Below are positions 7,894-17,204 of a stretch of DNA of 62,310 nt, one piece after another. The DNA is from CAZLNO01 sp964561005 (lineage in GTDB: Bacteria > Pseudomonadota > Alphaproteobacteria > Kiloniellales > Rhodovibrionaceae), in NCBI GenBank assembly GCA_964561005.1, contig CAZLNO010000008.1, positions 1 to 62,310 on the forward strand, in the 5' to 3' direction. The notes below the pieces were generated by a model. That model made no database searches and had not been told where the DNA came from. It worked only from the letters and a program-made list of their open reading frames with translations. Each line of letters opens with the position of its first letter. Within the stretch, counting starts at the first letter, position 1. Position numbers and translations under genes: made by a program.

Positions 7894-10347
7894 TCAGGAT
7901 TTCTCGTTGCCGCCGGCGCCCGCGCCGGCCCCGGCCGCGGTCAGGCCGAAGCGCCGCCGCTTCTCCGCCAGGGCATCGAGCTGCGCCTGCACCCGACCGT
8001 TGGCGCTGTCGGGCGGATACCGGCCGTCGGAATCCGGCTCGCCCGGCGCCAGCCCGGTGAACAAGGCCAGCGCCTCGTCGACCGTGCGCAGCGGATAGAC
8101 GGCGAACCGCCCGGCCTCGACCGCGTCGAGCACGCGCTGGTGCAGCATGAGGTGCTTCACGTTCGACTCCGGCACCGCCACGCCCTGCGTGCCCGTGAGC
8201 TCGCGCGCCCGGCAGATGTCGAAGAAGCCCTCGATCTTCTCGTTGACACCGCCGATGGCCTGCACCCGACCGTGCTGGTTGACCGAGCCGGTCACCGCCA
8301 GATCCTGGCGCAGCGGGAAGCCGCCGATGGACGACAGCAGGGTCAGCAGTTCGGCCAGCGAGGCGCTGTCGCCCTCGACGCCGCCGTAGGACTGCTCGAA
8401 CACCAGGCTGGCCGCGAGCGACAGCGGCTGCTCGCGGGCGAAGCGGGCGTTCAGGAAGCCGCTCAGGATCAGCACGCCCTTGGAGTGGATCGGGCCGCCC
8501 AGCTCCACCTCGCGCTCGATATCGACGACCTTGCCGCCGCCCAGCCCGATCTGCGCGGTCACGCGGGTCGGCCGCCCGAAGGCGTAGCCGCCCAGGCTCA
8601 GCACCGTCAGGGCGTTGATCTGGCCGACCTGCTGACCCTCGGTATCGACCAGGATGGTGTCGCGCTCGATCTCCTCCTGCAGGCGCTCGCGCAGCCGCCC
8701 CAGCCGGCGCTCCCGCGCGGCGACGGCGGCGTCCACCGCGCCGGCGCCGATCGGGTTCTCGTCGCGGGCGCGGGCCTGGTAGTCGGCCTCGCGCAGCAGG
8801 TCGGCCACGCTCTCGACCTCGATGGACAGCTTCTGCTGGTCGCTGGCCAGGCGGGCGGCGTGCTCCATCACCCGCGCCACGCCGTCCGGCGCCAGCGGCG
8901 CCAGCTCGTTGCGCCGCGCCAGCGTGGCGATCATCTGGGCGTAGAGCTTGCGGTTGTCCGGCGTCAGGTCGGTGCGCTCCTCGAAGTCCGCCGCGACCTT
9001 GAAGAGGCCCTGGAAGTCGGGATCCAGCTCGCTCAGCAGGTAGTACAGCATGCGGTCGCCGATCAGCACGACCTTGAGGTCCAGGGGAATCGGCTCCGGC
9101 TCCAGCGACACCGTGGAGAACAGCCCCAGCGCCTGGTAGGCGGGCTCGACGCGGATCTCCCGCGCGCGCAGGCAGCGCTTCAGCGCCTCCCAGGCCATCG
9201 GCTTCATCAGCACCTTGCGGACGTCCAGGATAAGGTAGCCGCCGTTGGCCCGGTGCAGCGCGCCGGCGCGGATCAGGTGAAAGTCGGTGGTCAGCGCGCC
9301 CATCTCGGCGCGGTGCTCGATGCGGCCGATCAGGCGGTCATAGGACGGCTCGTCCTCGTAGACCACCGGCGCGGCCTCGCACTCGGCGTTGTCCACCAGC
9401 AAATTCACGCGGTAGCGCCGCATCAGCGACTCGGCCTGCTGGCTGATCGCCGCGGCCTGGCCGAGCTGCGGGCCGCCCTGCTGCTCCTGCTGGGCGGAGG
9501 CCATGATGGTGTCGACGTTCTCCACCACGTCGTCCTTCACGCGGTCCAGGTGCGCCTGCACATTTCGCAGGGGATCGTACTTGCGCTTCAGGCCCTCGAT
9601 CAGGTGGCCCACCGCGTAGGAGGCGGTTTCCTCGTTCAGCTTGCGCACCTTCTCGCGGGTCTGCTTGACCCAGTCCGGCATCTGCTGCAGGGCCTCCTGC
9701 AGGCGGTTCTGCAGATCCTCGATGTCCTCGCGGATGCGCTTCTGCTCATCATCGGGAAGCTGATGGAATTCCTGGCCGGACATCACCTCGCCCTCGCGCA
9801 CCGGGGCGAAGGCGAAGCCGGCGGGCGTGCGCTGCAGCGTGATGTCGCGCTGCTCGGCCTCCTGCTCGATCTCGGAGACCACGCGCTGCTGCTGGTCCTG
9901 CAGCTCCTGCTGGAGCATCTGCCGGCGGGTGCGGTATTCCTCGCTCTCGAAGGCGGCGCGCAGGGCCGGCTGCAGCTCGTTGACCAGGTGGTCGGTGTCG
10001 CGCTTGAAGTCGGCGCCGCGCCCGGCCGGCAGCTTCAGCACGACGGGCTTGTGCGGCTCCTGGAAGTTGTTGACGTGGCAGCGGTCCGGCGGCACCTCGC
10101 GCCGGGCGGCCTCGTCCGCCAGGTGGTGGCGCACGACCTGGTGCTTGTGCAGGCCCTGCGGACCCAGCGCGAAGATGTTGTAGCCGGGCCGGTCCATGCC
10201 GATGCCGAAGCGGATCGCCTCGACCGCGCGCTCCTGGCCGATCATGCCGGCGAGGTCCGCCAGCTCCTCGGTGCTGGCGGAGACGCCGAGATCGTCCGCC
10301 GGGCAGCGCCACCGCAAGGCCTCGCGCGACAAGGGTTCGACGGTCAT
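7894..10347 (-). CDS. Lon-like ATP-dependent protease (AAA_32/LonC-LonH type)
   Basis: This 817-residue protein has a C-terminal Lon proteolytic domain but no N-terminal LON substrate domain. Catalytic Ser661 lies in VEGDSASLAE and Lys704 in GGVNEKIEGFF, the usual 43 residues apart. The AAA part begins near residue 40. Its P-loop is GPQGLHKHQ (62-70), not the canonical GxxxxGK(S/T), so nucleotide binding may be altered; partly degenerate loops occur in this family. A long coiled-coil insert follows (about 130-260), and GGYLILDVRKVL serves as the Walker B region. It is distinct from the true Lon at 2373. A tandem Usp gene follows 17 bases downstream. Confidence 0.9.
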   Translation of the reverse strand: MTVEPLSREALRWRCPADDLGVSASTEELADLAGMIGQERAVEAIRFGIGMDRPGYNIFALGPQGLHKHQVVRHHLADEAARREVPPDRCHVNNFQEPHKPVVLKLPAGRGADFKRDTDHLVNELQPALRAAFESEEYRTRRQMLQQELQDQQQRVVSEIEQEAEQRDITLQRTPAGFAFAPVREGEVMSGQEFHQLPDDEQKRIREDIEDLQNRLQEALQQMPDWVKQTREKVRKLNEETASYAVGHLIEGLKRKYDPLRNVQAHLDRVKDDVVENVDTIMASAQQEQQGGPQLGQAAAISQQAESLMRRYRVNLLVDNAECEAAPVVYEDEPSYDRLIGRIEHRAEMGALTTDFHLIRAGALHRANGGYLILDVRKVLMKPMAWEALKRCLRAREIRVEPAYQALGLFSTVSLEPEPIPLDLKVVLIGDRMLYYLLSELDPDFQGLFKVAADFEERTDLTPDNRKLYAQMIATLARRNELAPLAPDGVARVMEHAARLASDQQKLSIEVESVADLLREADYQARARDENPIGAGAVDAAVAARERRLGRLRERLQEEIERDTILVDTEGQQVGQINALTVLSLGGYAFGRPTRVTAQIGLGGGKVVDIEREVELGGPIHSKGVLILSGFLNARFAREQPLSLAASLVFEQSYGGVEGDSASLAELLTLLSSIGGFPLRQDLAVTGSVNQHGRVQAIGGVNEKIEGFFDICRARELTGTQGVAVPESNVKHLMLHQRVLDAVEAGRFAVYPLRTVDEALALFTGLAPGEPDSDGRYPPDSANGRVQAQLDALAEKRRRFGLTAAGAGAGAGGNEKS

Positions 10348-10460
10348 GCCACCTCCTGCTGGTCACCGGGTCCATCTGCGCCTGTAATTTACGTCGCGCG
10401 CCCCGATCGGGTTCTCCGTCATCTTGCCACGCCCCGCGGAATCTGCGACAGCCCCCGCCC

Positions 10461-11558
10461 ATGAAAGCGCGCCGCTCCCGCCCGTCTCCCGCCAAGACCC
10501 GCGCCCGCGCGCAGCGCCGCGGTGACGGCGATGCCCGGCCCGCACCCTCGGCGCCGCCGCCGGCGTGGCTGCTGCGCTGCGCGCCGGGGCTGGCGCAGGT
10601 GCTGCGGTCCGAGCTCCGTCACGCCAGGCTGCTGCCGCGCGGCGGGCGCGCCGAAGTGCTGTGGCAGCGCAACCACGACCTGCTGTTCCTGCCGCGGCTG
10701 GCCCGCGTGCCGGGCACGGACGAGCTGCGGATCGCCGAGGACATCTTCCGCTGCCTGATCTACGGCCGCTACAAGATCTCGGACAGCCAGCTCGATCGCC
10801 TGGCCGGGCAGCTTCGCGCCCAGGGCCGGCGCTGGCGCCTCGTGGTCACCGCGGAGGGCCGCCACTTCAACCGGCACGACCTGGCGCGCTGGCTCGCCAA
10901 GGCGCTGGGCGACCGTGGCCTGCGCGTCGACGAGGCGCAGGAGCGGGCGGTCTTCGTGTTCTGCGTCGATCAGGCCTATTACGTCGCCGTCCAGCAGCGA
11001 GCGGCGCGGGAGGTCGCGGGGCGCGCCGCCCGCCGCGCCGAACGCGAGGGCAGCCTGCCGCCCGGCATCGCGGCGGCCATGGCCTTCCTCGGGCGCGCCG
11101 GGTCGGAGGACGTCATTCTGGACCCGGTCTGCGGCAGCGGGACCCTGCTGGCGGAGGCGCAGGCCTATGCGCCAGGGGCTCGACTGCTCGGCCTCGACAC
11201 GGACGCGAAGGCGGTGAAGGCTGCCCGGCAGAACCTCGCCGAGGCGGCCGAGGTCCAAATCGACCAGGGCGACGCCCGCGACACCGGACTTCCCGCGGGC
11301 ACGGTCACGCTGGTCCTGGGCAACCTGCCCTTCGGCAAGCAGTACGGCGACCCGGTGGAGAACCGCGTCCTCTACGGCGCGCTGCTTGAAGAGATGCGGC
11401 GCCTCGCGGCGGCGTCGGGCTGGCGGGCGGTGCTGCTGGCGGCCGACGAGGCGCTGCTGGCCGAGGCGGCGCAGGACCAGGGGCTGGGAGTCGATCGCCG
11501 CGTGCCCGTCCGCGTGCGCGGCGAGGCCGCGGCGATCCTCGTGCTGAGCCGGGGCTGA
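10461..11558 (+). CDS. THUMP-type SAM-dependent RNA methyltransferase (UPF0020/Trm14-RlmKL like)
   Basis: The 365 residues show a THUMP-like N-terminal half and a Rossmann methyltransferase C-terminal half. The SAM motif LDPVCGSGTLL begins near residue 220. The acidic strand end LGLDTDAKAV follows at about 250, and the catalytic motif NLPFGK lies at 288-293, an N-(L/P)-P-(F/Y) box of N2-guanine or N6-adenine methyltransferases. This combination is typical of enzymes modifying tRNA or 23S rRNA guanines. Residues 1-35 are very basic and disordered. No Shine-Dalgarno is visible, and the start is 113 bases from the divergent Lon-like gene. The exact target base cannot be told. Confidence 0.85.
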   Translation: MKARRSRPSPAKTRARAQRRGDGDARPAPSAPPPAWLLRCAPGLAQVLRSELRHARLLPRGGRAEVLWQRNHDLLFLPRLARVPGTDELRIAEDIFRCLIYGRYKISDSQLDRLAGQLRAQGRRWRLVVTAEGRHFNRHDLARWLAKALGDRGLRVDEAQERAVFVFCVDQAYYVAVQQRAAREVAGRAARRAEREGSLPPGIAAAMAFLGRAGSEDVILDPVCGSGTLLAEAQAYAPGARLLGLDTDAKAVKAARQNLAEAAEVQIDQGDARDTGLPAGTVTLVLGNLPFGKQYGDPVENRVLYGALLEEMRRLAAASGWRAVLLAADEALLAEAAQDQGLGVDRRVPVRVRGEAAAILVLSRG

Positions 11559-11592
11559 GCCCGCCCGGGGCGGGCGGCGTCTCCCCGCGTGG

Positions 11593-12891
11593 TCAGCGCA
11601 CCAGCTCGACGGACTTGATCTCGATGGGCTCGACCCCGGTGCCGCCGCAGTCGTGCTCGAAGTCGGGCGTGCCACCGAGGAACACGCGGTTCGCCACGAT
11701 CTGCAGGCAGCCGCCAGCGGCGCTGGTGCCGCGGAAGCGGATGCTGCTGCTCGGCATGTAGATGGCGCCGTTGATGACCAGGCCGCTGCCGCCGCCCATG
11801 TCGATGCCGCTCTGGGATCCCGCCCGGAGCATGGCGATGCCGCGCGTCGAGCCGGTGGTCGGCGCCGACAGCTCCACGCTGGCGCCGCCGTTGATGTTCA
11901 CGTCGGGATCATCGATTACCAGGGTGACCCCCTCGCCGCGCACCTCGGCCTGGGCGCCGATGTCCAGGTTGTTCTGCATGACGTAGACGCCGGGCGCCAG
12001 ATTGACCTCGCCCTTCCACTGGACGTTCTCCGGATAGACGCCGGGCTCCAGGTCGACGGCGTTGTTGGGCCTGGACTCGGCGTCGGCGGTGGGGCTGACC
12101 GCCGTCGGCAGGTCGCTGAAGTCGCGCTCGGCATAGGGATCGCGCAGCGTGCGGCCGGTATTGACCTGCGGCGGCTCGGTGGTGTTGACCGTGCCGTGCG
12201 CGTCGCTCAGCCCGCCGTTGAGGTGCAGCGAGGCGATCTCGATGTTCGCCGCCGCGCCCTCCACGGCCATCGCCCAGGCGGCCGGCGAGTTGGCCGCGAA
12301 GCCGCACTCCGTGGCCTGAACGCTGACGTTGCCGTTGACGGCGATGCCGGCCCCGTTCTCCGCCAGGGACAGCACGCAGGCGGTGGAGGTGGACACCAGC
12401 GCGGCCGTGGACTCCGCCGCCACGTCGCCCGTGGAGATGCCGAGCACGGGCGCCAGCGCGAGGGCCACCGGGTTGCCGTTGGTCGCGGAGCGGCGGGCCA
12501 CCACCCGGACCGACGGCACGCCGTTGCCGTTCAGACCGGGGCGGAATTGGCCGGCGCGAGAATCCCAGCTTCCGATGGTGATATCGTCGGCGTCCACCAC
12601 CGCGCCGTGCTGCTCGCCCGACATGTTGCGGGCCGCGTAGTCCAGCGCCAGTTGCCGCGCCGCGGCCTCGTCGGGCAGCACGCCCACCGCCGTTCGCGCG
12701 GCGATGTCCGCCGTCGCCTGAAGCTGCGCGCGCACCGAATAGAGGTGCGCGGCGTCAAAGGCCACGGCGCCGGCGCCGAAGATCATCGGCATCCCGACCA
12801 CCACCAGGGGCAGCGCGCCGCCGCGCTGATCCGAAACGCCGCGGCGAAGCCGCCGCACAAGGCGCCCGATCGCAAACTTGGTCGCAGACAT
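11593..12891 (-). CDS. tadG: TadG-like pilus assembly protein
   Basis: The 432-residue protein has a cytoplasmic N-terminus, one hydrophobic segment at about 28-48 (GGALPLVVVGMPMIFGAGAV) and a long periplasmic part. This fits the Tad_N/DUF2134 layout of TadG-like proteins, which act as minor pilus components. The stretch AAHLYSVRAQLQATADIAARTA after the anchor is typical. The C-terminal half is rich in Gly, Asn and Ser and may form beta-helix or barrel turns. It is translated 6 bases after tadE, and both lie apart from the main cpa operon by a 232-base AT-rich gap on the tadC side. Confidence 0.88.
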   Translation of the reverse strand: MSATKFAIGRLVRRLRRGVSDQRGGALPLVVVGMPMIFGAGAVAFDAAHLYSVRAQLQATADIAARTAVGVLPDEAAARQLALDYAARNMSGEQHGAVVDADDITIGSWDSRAGQFRPGLNGNGVPSVRVVARRSATNGNPVALALAPVLGISTGDVAAESTAALVSTSTACVLSLAENGAGIAVNGNVSVQATECGFAANSPAAWAMAVEGAAANIEIASLHLNGGLSDAHGTVNTTEPPQVNTGRTLRDPYAERDFSDLPTAVSPTADAESRPNNAVDLEPGVYPENVQWKGEVNLAPGVYVMQNNLDIGAQAEVRGEGVTLVIDDPDVNINGGASVELSAPTTGSTRGIAMLRAGSQSGIDMGGGSGLVINGAIYMPSSSIRFRGTSAAGGCLQIVANRVFLGGTPDFEHDCGGTGVEPIEIKSVELVR

Positions 12892-12897
12892 GGCCTG

Positions 12898-13338
12898 TCA
12901 CTCCGTTCGCATCACCATTTCGACGGTCATCTCCCGGCCGTCGAAGATCCCGAGAATGTCGATGATGGCCGCCGCCTCCATGGGCACGCTGATCTCCACC
13001 GTCACGTCGCGGTCCGGCGGCGTCGGCCGCCGCGCCTCGACCTGGAACGGCAGGTTGCCCCACGGTCCCAGGCGCTGATTGGCGAAGGCGGCGCCCTGGT
13101 TCTCGCTGAAGCCCTCCACCGCCATGGCGCGGGCGGTCTCGCGCGCGGCGTTGAGCATCGTGCTGTGGACCGAGAACAGCATGCCGAACTGCAGGATTCC
13201 CAGCAGAAGGATGATCAGGACGGGGGAAAGGACCGCGAACTCCACCAGCACGCCGCCCCGCTCGTCGCCGCGCAGCGGGCGGAGCCGGCGCGCGATCCCG
13301 CGGACTGTGCTGTGACGGCTGTTCGACATCGGTCTCAT
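12898..13338 (-). CDS. tadE: TadE-like minor pseudopilin
   Basis: This 146-residue protein has a pilin-like segment GGVLVEFAVLSPVLIILLLG at about 28-47. The Glu near +4/+5 of a Gly cleavage point is typical of TadE/TadF pseudopilins processed by the CpaA peptidase. The rest is periplasmic, including the common RETARAMAVEG stretch. The start is either the first ATG (used here) or the second (MSNSRHS, 3 codons later). The upstream AT-rich spacer holds a TTAACCAT box 52 bases away. It forms a two-gene unit with tadG. Confidence 0.88.
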   Translation of the reverse strand: MRPMSNSRHSTVRGIARRLRPLRGDERGGVLVEFAVLSPVLIILLLGILQFGMLFSVHSTMLNAARETARAMAVEGFSENQGAAFANQRLGPWGNLPFQVEARRPTPPDRDVTVEISVPMEAAAIIDILGIFDGREMTVEMVMRTE

Positions 13339-13389
13339 CTTGCTTCCCAGCAGCGGGACTTTACCGCTTGTTCGTATTTTTGCACCGAA

Positions 13390-13397
13390 ATGGTTAA
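13390..13397 (-). promoter_or_regulatory. possible CtrA box upstream of tadE
   Basis: On the minus strand the sequence reads TTAACCAT, the secondary CtrA motif described in Caulobacter. It lies in an AT-rich 232-base gap, 52 bases before the tadE start. An 8-mer can occur by chance, though such AT-rich words are rare in this window. Confidence 0.4.
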
Positions 13398-13570
13398 GAT
13401 ATAGTTTCTAGACTAGTATTCACCGCCATTCAAAAAGAATAGAACAAGTATTGTAAACGCCGAAATCTCTTCGAAAGCACGGACTCATAACCGATAAAAA
13501 AATACGCGAAGGCGAACGACGGCATCGGAGCGCAAAGGCGAGCGGTGCCGGGCAGCGGCGCGGGGCTGGC

Positions 13571-14518
13571 CTACATATCCGAGACAGTCGCCATCACGTC
13601 GATGATGGCGGGGCCCAGCAGCACGATGAACAGGGCCGGCAGGATGAAGACGATCATAGGCACCGTCATGATGGCCGGCAGGCGCGCCGCCTTTTCCTCC
13701 GCGCGCATCATCCGCTCCTCGCGCATCTCGTGCGCCAGCACCCGCAGGGCCTGCGCCAGCGGCGTGCCGTACTTCTCCGTCTGGAACAGCGTGTTCACCA
13801 GCGCCTGCACCGGCCGCAGCGGGACGCGCGAGGCCAGGTTCTCCAGCGCGCGGCGCCGGTCGGGCATGAACCGCAGCTCCAGCAGCGTCAGGTTCAGTTC
13901 CTCCGCCAGCGCGCGGCTGGCCGGCGCGATCTCGCGGCTGACGCGGTCGAGCGCCGCGTCCAGGCTCTGCCCTGCCTCCGCGCAGATGACCAGCAGATCC
14001 AGCGCGTCGGGCAGGCTCTTGCGGATGCTCTGCTGACGCTGCCTGCTGCGCTGCTTGACCAGCACCTCCGGCGCCCGGCTGGCCGCCAGGCCGGCTGCGG
14101 CGATTACCCCCAACTTGGCGGTCAGGCTCAGCGCGTCCGCAACCAGCAGGAACATTCCGGCGGCGGCCAGCCCGGCCATGGCCAGCGGCAGCGCCAGCTT
14201 GGCGAAGAGGTAGAGCGTCAGCGCATCGCTGGAACGCCAACCGGCGCCGGCCAGCTTGTCGCGCATCGCCGCGCCCTGCTGGTCGCGGATGACGTTGAGG
14301 CGCTGTACCAGCTTGCGCATCAGCGCCATCAGGGAATCGCGCTGCTCCTCCCGCGCCCGGCTGGCGCCGCGCCGCTGCCGGCCGGCCACGGCCTGGATGC
14401 GCGCCAGGCGGAGCTGGCGCGCGGAGACCACGAGGCCCGCCGCCAGAACCACGACAAGAGTACTGAGCCCGACGGCAAAGGGCACCACGATGGTGAGATC
14501 CGCCAGCATCTCCGTCAT
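13571..14518 (-). CDS. tadC: type II secretion/Tad inner-membrane platform protein TadC
   Basis: This 315-residue member of the T2SF (GspF) family is paired with TadB to form the inner-membrane platform on which the CpaF ATPase acts. It starts with a membrane segment (LTIVVPFAVGLSTLVVVLAAGL), is basic after that, has two further segments near 125-165, then the cytoplasmic T2SF helices (PDALDLLVICAEAGQSLDAAL). It ends with a hydrophobic segment FILPALFIVLLGPAIIDVM. The ATG at 14518 overlaps the tadB stop by 4 bases (ATGA), so translation is coupled. It is the last gene of the cpa/tad main operon. Confidence 0.93.
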   Translation of the reverse strand: MTEMLADLTIVVPFAVGLSTLVVVLAAGLVVSARQLRLARIQAVAGRQRRGASRAREEQRDSLMALMRKLVQRLNVIRDQQGAAMRDKLAGAGWRSSDALTLYLFAKLALPLAMAGLAAAGMFLLVADALSLTAKLGVIAAAGLAASRAPEVLVKQRSRQRQQSIRKSLPDALDLLVICAEAGQSLDAALDRVSREIAPASRALAEELNLTLLELRFMPDRRRALENLASRVPLRPVQALVNTLFQTEKYGTPLAQALRVLAHEMREERMMRAEEKAARLPAIMTVPMIVFILPALFIVLLGPAIIDVMATVSDM

Positions 14519-15516
14519 ATCTCGAACCGCGCCATTTTGAACATGACGAGCGCGCCCACCACCTCGGTGGCGAGGGCGCCGGCCAGGAACCAGTGGCCCT
14601 GCGGGTCGAAGAACAGCCGGCCCGCATAGTCGGGGTTGACGAACATCAGGATGGCCACCATCAGGAACGGCAGCGCGCCGACGATGTAGGCGCTGGCGCG
14701 CGCTTCCGACGACAGGGCTTTCACCTTCTGCCCCATCTGGTGGCGCTTGCGCAGCAGGGTGGAGAGGTTCACCAGCGTCTCGGTGAGGTTGCCGCCGGTC
14801 TCGCGCTGCACGCCGATGCTGATGGCCAGAAAGTTGAACTCGGCGATGTCCAGCCGGCGCGCGGCGTCCCACAGCGCCTGGTCGAGCGTCATGCCGAAGT
14901 GCAGGTTGTCCGCGACGCGCTTGAACTCCGCCCCGATCGGCCCGCTGAAGTCGTTGCCGACGGTCGCGATCATCTCGGTGACCGGCAGTCCGGACTTCAG
15001 CCCGCGCACCAGCACGTCGATCGCCTCCGGCAGGTCCACGAGGAAGCGCTGCACGCGCCGGCGCGCCAGCATCCCGAAGACCAGGTTGGGCAACAGCCAG
15101 CCGGCGGCGAGACCGCCCGCGCCCGCCAGCACCGGGCTCCGCGCGCCGGTCATCACGAACAGCAGGCCGCCGACGATCGTCGCCAGCAGCAGGCAGAGCA
15201 TCAGGAAGCGGGTCACGCTGATTTCGTAGCCGCTGCGCGCCAGTCGTGCCCGCAGCCCTTCCTGGCGCGGCACCAGGCGGCGCAGCAGACGCTCCAGCCG
15301 GGGAAAGCGGCCGCCGGCCTCGCCCCGCCGCACGCTGGCCGGGTCCTTCCGGCCGGGTTGCTTGAGGCGGCGCGCACGGCCGGCCACCGCCGCCAGGCGG
15401 GCCCGCCGACGCTTGCCGTCGGCGACCTGCAGCGAGACCGCGCCGGCCGCCGCGGCCAGCAGAAACACGGCCAGGAAAACCCCGAACACCGGGTCGAGAA
15501 GGCTCGTCAGCGGCAT
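14515..15516 (-). CDS. tadB: Tad platform protein TadB
   Basis: The 333-residue T2SF-family protein has an N-terminal membrane segment at about 10-30, a basic cytoplasmic stretch, two segments near 100-145, the conserved LPEAIDVLVRGLKSGLPVTE box, and a C-terminal pair of segments from about 270. Its start overlaps the cpaF stop by 10 bases and its stop overlaps the tadC start by 4. The order cpaF-tadB-tadC is the usual one. Together with TadC it anchors the ATPase in the membrane. Confidence 0.94.
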   Translation of the reverse strand: MPLTSLLDPVFGVFLAVFLLAAAAGAVSLQVADGKRRRARLAAVAGRARRLKQPGRKDPASVRRGEAGGRFPRLERLLRRLVPRQEGLRARLARSGYEISVTRFLMLCLLLATIVGGLLFVMTGARSPVLAGAGGLAAGWLLPNLVFGMLARRRVQRFLVDLPEAIDVLVRGLKSGLPVTEMIATVGNDFSGPIGAEFKRVADNLHFGMTLDQALWDAARRLDIAEFNFLAISIGVQRETGGNLTETLVNLSTLLRKRHQMGQKVKALSSEARASAYIVGALPFLMVAILMFVNPDYAGRLFFDPQGHWFLAGALATEVVGALVMFKMARFEI

Positions 15517-17192
15517 CCCATCGCCTCCAGCAGCGGCGTCTCCAGGCCGTAGTAGGCGGCCCGCTCGTGAAAGCCCGGACGCAGGCCCGTGGAGCGGAAG
15601 CGGCCGCGCAGCTTGTTGTCGCTGCCCTCGCCCTCGTACTCGTAGGCGAAGAGGTCCTGCGTGGTGACGACGTTGCCCTCGGTCCCCAGCACCTCGGTCA
15701 CCCGCGTCACCCGGCGCATGCCGTCGCGCATGCGGCTGATCTGCACGATCAGCTGAACCGCCTCGGCGATCTGCTGGCGCACGGCCTCGGGCGGCAGTTT
15801 GAAGCCGGCCATCGCCACCATGTTCTCCAGGCGGGTCAGCGCCTCGCGCGGGGAGTTGGCGTGCAGCGTCGACATGGAGCCGTCGTGGCCGGTGTTCATC
15901 GCCTGCAGCATGTCCAGCGCCTCGGCGCCGCGGACCTCGCCCAGGATGATGCGGTCCGGGCGCATGCGCAGCGCGTTCTTCAGCAGGTCGCGCATGGTGA
16001 TCTCGCCGTGCCCCTCGACGCTGGGCGGGCGCGTCTCCAGGCGCACGATGTGGGGCTGCTGCAACTGCAGCTCGGCGGCGTCCTCGATGGTGACGATGCG
16101 CTCGCCGTGGTCGATCATCCGGCTCATGGCGTTGAGCAGCGTCGTCTTGCCGGAGCCCGTGCCGCCGGAGACGAGGATGTTCAGCCGGCAGCGCGCGGCG
16201 ATCTTCAGCACGTTGGCCAGCGGCTCGGAGACGTTCTCCTGCCGCGCCATGACCTCCAGGGTGATCTTCTTCTTGGCGAACTTGCGGATGGAGATCGAGG
16301 GGCCGTCGATCGCCAGCGGCGGCGCGATGATGTTGACGCGGCTGCCGTCCTGCAGCCGGGCGTCCACCAGCGGCGAGGACTCGTCGATGCGCCGGCCGAC
16401 GCGGCTGACGATCCGCGTGGCCACGTTCATGACGTGGTCGTTGTCGCGGAACTCGACGTCGGTCAACTCCAGCTTGCCGCCGCGCTCAACGTAGACCTGC
16501 TTGGGGCCGTTCACCATGATGTCGGTAACGGCCTCGTCGGCGAGCAGCGGTTCCAGCGGCCCCAACCCCAGCATCTCGTTCAGCAGCAGACGCACGAGCT
16601 GGGCCTGCTCGGCGCGGTTCACCTGAATCTTTTGCTCGGCCAGGACCTCGCCCACGATCTGGCCGACCTGGCGCTCCAGCTCTTCCGCCTCCAGGCTGGC
16701 GGCCACGGAGACGTCCATGCGCTCCATGACGATGGGCTGGATGCGCGCCTTGGTGGCCAGCAGCCGGCTCCAGCGCGAGCGCCCGCCGGCCTCGCCGCCG
16801 TCCGCCTCCAGGTCCTCCCCCGGCGACGCGGGCGGCGCCTCGCCCGGCCGGATGATCCCCGCCGCCTTGTCGGGAGCCGGACCGCCGGCCTCGCTCTGCT
16901 GCTCGCGCGCGGCGGCGAGATAGGCGTTCAGCACAACCGTCACCAGGTTGCGCTGCTCCAGCAGGTCGAGCGAGCGCCCATCCTCGCGCAGCACCTGGTC
17001 CAGGCAGTCGCCCACTTCCTGCGCCAGGGCGCGGCGCGAACACTGGCCGGCCCGGGCGGGCGGGACGCGCTCGCGCACCCGGCGGGCGACGCGCTCGGCC
17101 AGCTCGGCCGCGCCGTTGACGCTCGGCGCGCCGTCCTGGCCGCTGCCTGTGGCAACGCCGTTCGCCGAAGGTGTGTCCGCCGCGTCGCGCAC
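15507..17192 (-). CDS. cpaF: Tad pilus assembly ATPase CpaF/TadA
   Basis: This 561-residue secretion ATPase of the VirB11/PulE class powers pilus extension and, in Tad systems, retraction. Walker A SGGTGSGKTT lies at about 342-351 (Lys349). The Walker B-like box ILGEVRGAEALDML and the His box STLHANS follow. It is longer than most CpaF (about 450-500) because of an N-terminal acidic, low-complexity stretch of about 120 residues. The start is GTG at 17192, preceded by GGGAGG at close to ideal spacing. It sits 12 bases after cpaE and overlaps tadB. Confidence 0.96.
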   Translation of the reverse strand: MRDAADTPSANGVATGSGQDGAPSVNGAAELAERVARRVRERVPPARAGQCSRRALAQEVGDCLDQVLREDGRSLDLLEQRNLVTVVLNAYLAAAREQQSEAGGPAPDKAAGIIRPGEAPPASPGEDLEADGGEAGGRSRWSRLLATKARIQPIVMERMDVSVAASLEAEELERQVGQIVGEVLAEQKIQVNRAEQAQLVRLLLNEMLGLGPLEPLLADEAVTDIMVNGPKQVYVERGGKLELTDVEFRDNDHVMNVATRIVSRVGRRIDESSPLVDARLQDGSRVNIIAPPLAIDGPSISIRKFAKKKITLEVMARQENVSEPLANVLKIAARCRLNILVSGGTGSGKTTLLNAMSRMIDHGERIVTIEDAAELQLQQPHIVRLETRPPSVEGHGEITMRDLLKNALRMRPDRIILGEVRGAEALDMLQAMNTGHDGSMSTLHANSPREALTRLENMVAMAGFKLPPEAVRQQIAEAVQLIVQISRMRDGMRRVTRVTEVLGTEGNVVTTQDLFAYEYEGEGSDNKLRGRFRSTGLRPGFHERAAYYGLETPLLEAMGCR

Positions 17193-17204
17193 GGGAGCCT
17201 CCCG

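Noticed and set aside
8140..10464. A 774-codon frame antisense to the Lon-like protease
   Set aside because: It is a shadow of a gene with intact Ser-Lys dyad spacing, and has no domain.
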